Shown here piece after piece: positions 59,230-64,000 of a DNA stretch of 64,000 bases. The stretch lies in contig JACKBM010000020.1 of assembly GCA_020634575.1 (NCBI GenBank), positions 1 to 64,000 on the forward strand, in the 5' to 3' direction. The translations under genes and the position numbers were made by a program. This DNA comes from Ardenticatenales bacterium (GTDB lineage Bacteria > Chloroflexota > Anaerolineae > Promineifilales > Promineifilaceae). Position 1 is the stretch's first letter. The number at the start of each line of letters is the position of its first letter. Below the pieces are notes generated by a model. The model was not told the origin of the DNA. It ran no database searches and saw only the letters and a program-made list of their open reading frames with translations.

Positions 59230-59520
59230 ATGGCGCTAAGTCGCGCAGAAGTAGAAAATATCGCCCAGCTAGCCCGGCTGACGCTGACAGAAGAAGAAAA
59301 AGCGCTCTATCAGCAGCAGCTTTCCGAGGTGCTCGCCTACGCGGAGCGGCTCAACGAGCTTGAGCTGGGTGATGTGCCACCAACAGCGTATGCTGTGCCC
59401 CGGCAAAATGTGATGCGTGACGATGTCGCCCGGCCGGCCCTGCCGGTTGAAGATGTCCTCTTCAACGCCCCCCAGCAAGCTAATAATCAGTTTCTGATCC
59501 AGACTGTACTGGAAGATTAG
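59230..59520 (+). CDS. gatC: Asp/Glu-tRNA amidotransferase subunit C
   Basis: A 96-residue protein of normal length. Typical start ALSRAEVENIAQLARLTLTEEE, central YAERLNELELGDVPPTAYAV and end RPALPVEDVLFNAPQ. GatC holds GatA and GatB together in the complex that converts misacylated Glu-tRNA(Gln) or Asp-tRNA(Asn) to Gln/Asn-tRNA. GAGGG precedes the ATG. gatA follows after 77 nt containing a hairpin. Confidence 0.95.
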   Translation: MALSRAEVENIAQLARLTLTEEEKALYQQQLSEVLAYAERLNELELGDVPPTAYAVPRQNVMRDDVARPALPVEDVLFNAPQQANNQFLIQTVLED

Positions 59521-59549
59521 GGCGCCTGGCAATTTGAGCTAAAAGTTTC

Positions 59550-59575
59550 ACAGCAGGGCCCCAGGGTCCTGCTGT
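59550..59575 (+). terminator. Hairpin between gatC and gatA
   Basis: ACAGCAGGGCC (59550-59560), loop CCAG, GGTCCTGCTGT (59565-59575), 11 bp with one G-U, then TCTGTTTG. It ends 22 nt before the gatA ATG. It may be a partial terminator or mRNA-processing/attenuation element that sets gatA dose. Confidence 0.5.
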
Positions 59576-59597
59576 TCTGTTTGTGCAGGATTGGCTG

Positions 59598-61055
59598 ATG
59601 GATTTTGCAGAATTGAGTTTGACCGAGTTGCGGCAGAAATTGGTTGCCGGTGAGATTAGCAGTGTCGCGGTGACTGAAGCGATGCTGGATCGCATTGCCG
59701 AACGGGACAATGAGATCAAGAGTTACCTGACGGTAACCGACGAGCTCGCCCTGGCCCAGGCTGCTGAAGCCGATGTCCGCCTGGCCGCTGGCGAGCGTAG
59801 CCCTCTGCTGGGTGTCCCGATCGCTGTCAAGGACATTATCTGTGTTCAGGGGGTAGAGGCGACTGCCGGCAGCAAAATCCTGGAAGGGTTTGTCCCGCCG
59901 TATGACGCCTTTGTGGTGCGCCAGCTCAAGGCGGCCGGCGCTGTCATCCTGGGCAAAACCAACACCGACGAGTTCGCCATGGGCTCGTCGACCGAAAACT
60001 CCGCTTACGTGACCACGACCAATCCCTGGGACATGAGCCGGGTACCTGGCGGCAGCAGCGGCGGTAGCGCCGCCGCCGTCGCGGCCGGTATGGCCTATGC
60101 GGCGCTGGGCACGGACACCGGCGGCAGCGTACGCCAACCGGCCTCGTTTTGCGGCCTGGTCGGGTTGCGGCCGACTTATGGGCGGATGTCCCGTTGGGGG
60201 GTGATCGCTTTTGCCTCGTCGCTGGACCAGGTGGGCACCTTTGGCCGCACGGTGGCGGACACGACGGCGCTGTTCCAGGTAACGGCCGGCCACGACGCCG
60301 AAGATTCGACCTCGCTGGAGGCCGCTGTGCCGGATTATGAAGCGGCCCTGACGGGCGACATTCGTGGTCTGCGCATTGGCGTGCCGCGCGAATATTTCGG
60401 CGCTGCCGGGATGGAACCGGCCGTAGAAGCGACCGTACGGGCGGCGATTGACAAGCTGACCGAACTGGGGGCAGAGGTCGTGGAGATCAGCCTGCCGCAT
60501 ACCAGCTACGCCCTGCCTGCTTACTACCTCATCGCGCCGGCCGAAGCCAGCGCTAACCTGGCCCGCTATGATGGCGTCCGCTTTGGCCAGCGGCTGGATG
60601 GGGCTGACGTCATCGAGACGACCAAGAACAGCCGCTCGCTGTTTGGCCCGGAAGTGAAGCGGCGCATCATGTTGGGCACGTACGCTCTGAGCGCCGGTTA
60701 CTACGATGCTTACTACGGCCGGGCGCTGAAGGTGCGCACCCTGATTCAGCGAGATTTCAAGGCCGCCTTTGAAAAGGTCGATATCATCGCCGCGCCGACC
60801 ACGCCGACCACCGCGTTCAAGATCGGCGAGAAGACGCAGGACCCGCTGGCGATGTACCTGGCGGACATTTTCACCCTGGCGCTCAACCTCAGTGCCAGTT
60901 GTGGGCTGTCGCTGCCGTGCGGCTTTGATGAGGCGGGGCTGCCGATTGGCCTGCAGTTGATTGGCGACACGCTCCAGGAAGCAACGATATTGAACGCCGC
61001 CTACGCCTACGAGCAGGCGACGGATTGGCACAAGCGCCATCCAACCGGTTACTAA
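59598..61055 (+). CDS. gatA: Asp/Glu-tRNA amidotransferase subunit A (amidase)
   Basis: A 485-residue amidase-signature enzyme. I use ATG 59598, giving the standard length; a GTG five codons upstream is possible. Catalytic triad K78 (VPIAVKDI), S153 (GGSSGGSAAA) and S177 (GTDTGGSVRQP), matching the Lys-cis-Ser-Ser arrangement of GatA. It hydrolyses glutamine to supply ammonia to GatB. Followed by the nucleotidyltransferase-like gene after 12 nt. Confidence 0.96.
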   Translation: MDFAELSLTELRQKLVAGEISSVAVTEAMLDRIAERDNEIKSYLTVTDELALAQAAEADVRLAAGERSPLLGVPIAVKDIICVQGVEATAGSKILEGFVPPYDAFVVRQLKAAGAVILGKTNTDEFAMGSSTENSAYVTTTNPWDMSRVPGGSSGGSAAAVAAGMAYAALGTDTGGSVRQPASFCGLVGLRPTYGRMSRWGVIAFASSLDQVGTFGRTVADTTALFQVTAGHDAEDSTSLEAAVPDYEAALTGDIRGLRIGVPREYFGAAGMEPAVEATVRAAIDKLTELGAEVVEISLPHTSYALPAYYLIAPAEASANLARYDGVRFGQRLDGADVIETTKNSRSLFGPEVKRRIMLGTYALSAGYYDAYYGRALKVRTLIQRDFKAAFEKVDIIAAPTTPTTAFKIGEKTQDPLAMYLADIFTLALNLSASCGLSLPCGFDEAGLPIGLQLIGDTLQEATILNAAYAYEQATDWHKRHPTGY

Positions 61056-61067
61056 AGGTTCTCAACC

Positions 61068-62066
61068 ATGAGCGTCATTATCCTCCTCAACGGGCATGAA
61101 GAAGCGATGCGGCCGCAAACGGCGACCATGCCGTGGCCGCTGCTGGAGGTCGCCGGCGGGACGCTGGCGAGCTATCTGCTGCTGTTTCTGGCCGAGGTGC
61201 TGGACGGGCAACCGATCTTGCTGGTGTTGAGTGAGGGGAACCGGCCGGTTGGCGAGCAACTGGTCGCGGCTTATCCTGATTACGCTTTCACCCTCATTCA
61301 ACTAGACGAACCGCAGACCGATTTGCAGGCGCTGCTGCGCTGTCGCCCCCATTTGCGGCCGGATGAGCCGGTTTTTCTGGTGGACGGGGCCGCTATCTAC
61401 AAGGCGGATTTCCCGGCGATGGCCAACGGCGCAGACGGCGCCATCCTGACCCATGCGGCGGATGCTGACCATGTGGGCCACTTTGCCCTTATTACGGACG
61501 AAGATGGGGCGGTAACGGCAATGGGACCGGCCGGTGGCGGCGAGCAGGCCGCCGGCAGCGAGCAGGCGGTCGGCGCCTATTGGCTGCCCTGGGCCGAGCA
61601 AATGTTGGAGGCGGCCGAGGCGGCTTTGGCGACGGACCCGGCGGCCGGCTGGCTGGCGCTCTGGCAGCAGATCCTGGCGGGCGGCGCCCAACTGCGCACG
61701 GTGCCGGCCCAGGAATGGGAACAGGGATTGACGGCGCCTGGCCTGCTGCGCATGAATGCCCGCCTGCTGGCCAACAATTTTGGCCGCAGCAACGCCCTGG
61801 AGCGCAGCTTCGGCGAGGGTTTCACGGTCCTGACGCCGGTCTACCTGGCGGATTCAGCTGAGGTCGATGGCGCTGTGCTGGGCCCATATGTTTCGATCGG
61901 CGAGGATGCGTTTGTCAAGGACGCCGTCCTCGCAAATTGCGTCATCAGCGCCGGGGCCCATGTCGAGGCGGTGGTACTGGCCGATTCCCTGATTGGGCCA
62001 GGCGCCCGAGTAGTTGGGGAACGGCATGAGCTGTTTTTGGGCGAGGGCGAGACGAAAGAGCTGTAA
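61068..62066 (+). CDS. Degenerate sugar-nucleotidyltransferase-like protein with left-handed beta-helix end
   Basis: A 332-residue protein. The overall plan matches GlmU/RfbA-type proteins: N-terminal Rossmann-like part, a central VFLVDGAAIY where LVxxGD is usual, and hexapeptide repeats at the C-terminus (~255-320; VDGAVLGPYVSIGEDAFV, VLANCVISAGAHVEAVVLADS). The signature GxGTRLxPxTxxxPKPLL reads GHEEAMRPQTATMPWPLLE: the GTR loop and the PK lysine are gone. It may bind but not transfer nucleotides, or act as an acyltransferase-like scaffold. Twelve nt after gatA. Confidence 0.75.
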   Translation: MSVIILLNGHEEAMRPQTATMPWPLLEVAGGTLASYLLLFLAEVLDGQPILLVLSEGNRPVGEQLVAAYPDYAFTLIQLDEPQTDLQALLRCRPHLRPDEPVFLVDGAAIYKADFPAMANGADGAILTHAADADHVGHFALITDEDGAVTAMGPAGGGEQAAGSEQAVGAYWLPWAEQMLEAAEAALATDPAAGWLALWQQILAGGAQLRTVPAQEWEQGLTAPGLLRMNARLLANNFGRSNALERSFGEGFTVLTPVYLADSAEVDGAVLGPYVSIGEDAFVKDAVLANCVISAGAHVEAVVLADSLIGPGARVVGERHELFLGEGETKEL

Positions 62067-62111
62067 GGGACGACCTTTGATGCAGCCAAAGATATGTTCC
62101 GATGAACTTCC

Positions 62112-62222
62112 CTGGATTCCCGCATTCGCGGGAATGACGTCGAAAAATGGGCGTTCATCGAGCTTGCATAATGGACCCAACCATTTTCTTGCGTCGTCAT
62201 TCCTGCGAAAGCAGGAATCCAG
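62112..62222. repeat. Inverted pair of 28-bp hairpin repeats (REP-like)
   Basis: Copy A at 62112-62139 and copy B, inverted, at 62195-62222. Each folds on itself: ATTCCCGC-ATTC-GCGGGAAT and ATTCCTGC-TTTC-GCAGGAAT. The C-G to T-A change is compensated on both sides of the stem. The 314-bp gap 62067-62380 holds no gene otherwise; a further CGTGATTCACGG palindrome occurs at 62268-62279. Confidence 0.8.
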
Positions 62223-62380
62223 CGCGTTTATCAAGTCAAGCGCTAAGGGACCTTGTTCCGGAATCGCCGTGATTCACGGTGGGGTCCCTCGCCCTTTCCA
62301 GATAGGCGCAATGCCCCATCCAGGAGGCTCGGGATGACGTCAGGTTTAGGTTTTGGATATGAGGCAATCGGGCTAAAAAG

Positions 62381-63544
62381 ATGAACAAATACATTTCTCA
62401 ACGCGTGAACGCCACACCGCCCTCGGGCATCCGCAAATTTTTTGATATTGCTGCCACGATGCAGGATGTCATTTCGCTGGGTATCGGCGAGCCGGATTTT
62501 GTGACGCCGCGGCCCATTCTGGACGCGGGTATCGCCTCTCTGCAGGCGGGCCAGACCGCTTATACCTCCAACAGTGGCACGATGGAGCTGCGCGCGGCGC
62601 TAAGCCGCAAGCTGAACCGGCTGTATGGCGTCAGCTACGATGCCGTCGATGAGATCCTCATCACGGTGGGCGTCAGTGAGGCGCTGTACCTGGTGATGAC
62701 GGCCCTCATCGACCCGGGCGATGAGGTGATTATCCCCGAGCCCTGTTTCGTCTCTTACGCGCCGGAGGTGCAGTTTTCCGGCGGCGTACCGGTACCGGTG
62801 GCGACCTACGTGGCCCATGATTTCCAGGTTACCGCGGCGGACATCGAAGCGGCGATAACGGACAAAACCAAGGCGATCCTGCTGGGCTACCCCAACAACC
62901 CGACTGGGGCGGTTATGTCCCGCGAGCGGCTGGCCGAGATCGCCATTGTCGCCGAGCAGCACGATCTGCTGATTATTTCGGATGAGATTTACGACCGGCT
63001 GGTCTACGGCATCGAGCATGTCTGCGTGCCGACGCTGCCGGGCATTCGCGACCGGACCATCCTGCTGGGCGGCTTCAGCAAGGATTACGCCATGACTGGC
63101 TGGCGCGTTGGCTACGTCTGCGCCCAGCCCGAGCTTCTGGCGGCGATGCGCAAAGTGCACCAGTACACCATCATGTCCGCGCCGACGATGGGGCAGGCGG
63201 CGGCCGTGCAGGCGTTGGCGGATAGCTCGGATGAATATGTGGAGCAGATGCGGCTGGAATATGACCGGCGGCGCAAGCTAATTGTGAGCGGTTTTAACAC
63301 GTTAGGCATGGATTGTTTTGAGCCGCGCGGCGCATTTTACGCCTTCCCCTCGATTGCCCGCACCGGCATGAGCAGCGACGAGTTTGCCATGCGGTTGCTG
63401 GATGAGGAAGAGGTGGCGCTCATCCCGGGCGACGCCTTCGGCCCCAGCGGCGCCGGCTACGTCCGCGCCGCTTATGCCCAGGCCTACGAAAAGATCGAAG
63501 AAGCGCTCAACCGCATCGAAAGCTTCATGCGCCGCCATGGATAG
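62381..63544 (+). CDS. PLP-dependent aminotransferase, class I/II (aspartate/aromatic type)
   Basis: A 387-residue fold-type I transaminase. ISLGIGEPDFVTP at the N-terminus, TVGVSEALYLVM PLP-phosphate site, PNNPTGAVM with N173, SDEIYDRLVYG, Schiff-base K234 in LLGGFSKDYAMTGWRVGYV. The sequence type matches the broad AspC/AAT-I-gamma group of Gram-positives, archaea and Chloroflexota; aspartate, aromatic or alanine donors are possible. No good Shine-Dalgarno; the frame starts at the first ATG, TTTTGG region upstream. It lies between gatA and gatB. Confidence 0.92.
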   Translation: MNKYISQRVNATPPSGIRKFFDIAATMQDVISLGIGEPDFVTPRPILDAGIASLQAGQTAYTSNSGTMELRAALSRKLNRLYGVSYDAVDEILITVGVSEALYLVMTALIDPGDEVIIPEPCFVSYAPEVQFSGGVPVPVATYVAHDFQVTAADIEAAITDKTKAILLGYPNNPTGAVMSRERLAEIAIVAEQHDLLIISDEIYDRLVYGIEHVCVPTLPGIRDRTILLGGFSKDYAMTGWRVGYVCAQPELLAAMRKVHQYTIMSAPTMGQAAAVQALADSSDEYVEQMRLEYDRRRKLIVSGFNTLGMDCFEPRGAFYAFPSIARTGMSSDEFAMRLLDEEEVALIPGDAFGPSGAGYVRAAYAQAYEKIEEALNRIESFMRRHG

Positions 63545-63553
63545 GAATTTTGC

Positions 63554-63635
63554 CACGGATTTGCACGGATTGGGCACGGATTTTTCTTTTTTGAAGAGCA
63601 GTTTCTAGATTGAAAAAAAATCCTGCAAATCCGTG
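63554..63635. repeat. ATCCGTG-type inverted repeat before gatB
   Basis: CACGGATTTGCA (63554-63565) is the exact reverse complement of TGCAAATCCGTG (63624-63635). More CACGGAT/ATCCGTG half-units lie at 63564-63570, 63575-63581 and 63639-63645. A T-rich and then A-rich centre separates the arms. Probably a dispersed intergenic repeat. Confidence 0.6.
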
Positions 63636-63666
63636 TTAATCCGTGTCCACTCTTCACAGGAAAACA

Positions 63667-64000
63667 ATGGATACGAGTAAGTATGAGGCAGTAATTGGGC
63701 TTGAGGTCCATGCGGAGTTGATGACGAACTCCAAGATGTTTTGTGGTTGTCCCGTCGTGGACAGTGTGGAGGCAGAGCCGAATACGGCGGTTTGCCCGGT
63801 TTGCCTGGGGATGCCGGGGATGTTGCCGGTGATCAACCGGCGGGCGGTTGAGTTTGCCATGAAAGTGGGGCTGGCCCTGAACTGCACCATCGAACATTAC
63901 AACGTTTTTGACCGCAAAAATTACTTTTATCCAGATCTGCCCAAGGGGTACCAGGTTTCCCAGTACGAGCTGCCGCTCTGCCGCCATGGCCAGGTGGAGA
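63667..64000 (+). CDS. gatB: Asp/Glu-tRNA amidotransferase subunit B, 3'-partial
   Basis: The ATG at 63667 follows AGGAAAAC. The first 111 residues contain [12 protein letters not shown], the zinc-site cysteines MFCGCP and [12 protein letters not shown], and [18 protein letters not shown], the unmistakable GatB N-terminal kinase/synthetase region that phosphorylates the misacylated tRNA and accepts ammonia. Continues beyond the window. Confidence 0.96.
   Translation, partial: MDTSKYEAVIGLEVHAELMTNSKMFCGCPVVDSVEAEPNTAVCPVCLGMPGMLPVINRRAVEFAMKVGLALNCTIEHYNVFDRKNYFYPDLPKGYQVSQYELPLCRHGQVE

Overview
The window is high-GC bacterial DNA with dense, mostly operonic genes. It looks like Chloroflexota, in the broad Anaerolineae/Caldilineae/Ardenticatenia range. 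I infer this from gene content and style, not from a marker search. The grounds are four very large STAND-type regulators (two MalT-like LuxR, two SARP/BTAD), a CHAT/NACHT-like protein, a lipoprotein whose N-terminus is built of VEVTREVEV-like repeats, C-terminal (Y/F)LP(V/T)V motifs in exported proteins, and a GatCAB amidotransferase cluster. There is no rRNA, CRISPR array, phage or transposase gene.

Layout. 1-6090: 3' part of a CHAT-NACHT-like-repeat protein, then an AroM / DUF917 / hydantoinase-A operon with overlapping or abutting start and stop codons. 6091-6713: no supported protein gene, but a strong promoter and a roughly 350-nt candidate structured RNA with a possible 5' pseudoknot. 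6711-9924 (minus): hpt with a small nuclease-like gene, a MalY/PatB-type C-S lyase and a multi-pass membrane protein. 10343-13183: PA14/golvesin-like secreted protein followed by a MalT-like regulator without its TPR sensor region. 13280-15875: NAD-malic enzyme and an alpha/beta hydrolase. 16029-38978: full MalT-like regulator divergent from a lipoprotein with a degenerate FtsK-like domain; then a SARP-STAND regulator divergent from a 4815-residue surface protein. 39399-41567: DksA/TraR-like, CarD-like and ribosomal protein S1 genes. 41837-47846: GH3 glycosidase plus Tat-exported sulfatase, an anchored exported protein, and a hydrolase/metallo-beta-lactamase-fold pair. 47933-48836: a decayed TetR/nitroreductase divergent pair. 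48946-53576: a second SARP-STAND regulator divergent from two exported-protein genes. 53835-54152: tRNA-Val and a nested palindromic repeat. 54153-58617: membrane-anchored epimerase, M50-like protease with TPRs, and a cyclic-nucleotide-domain/PH-domain membrane protein. 58604-64000: def, gatC, gatA, a degenerate nucleotidyltransferase-like gene, an aspartate-type aminotransferase and the start of gatB.

Themes. Every one of the four STAND regulators sits directly beside genes for secreted, lipidated or surface proteins, three of them divergently. This suggests dedicated local regulator/surface-protein modules. Three genes (two of these regulators and the epimerase) have TATAAT exactly 7 nt before ATG with no Shine-Dalgarno, which predicts leaderless transcripts. 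One SARP promoter carries an 11-bp-period direct repeat beside its -10, the known geometry of SARP sites. The 10-bp palindrome ACCGGCCGGT recurs about 30 times in all reading frames and in a promoter spacer, far above chance.
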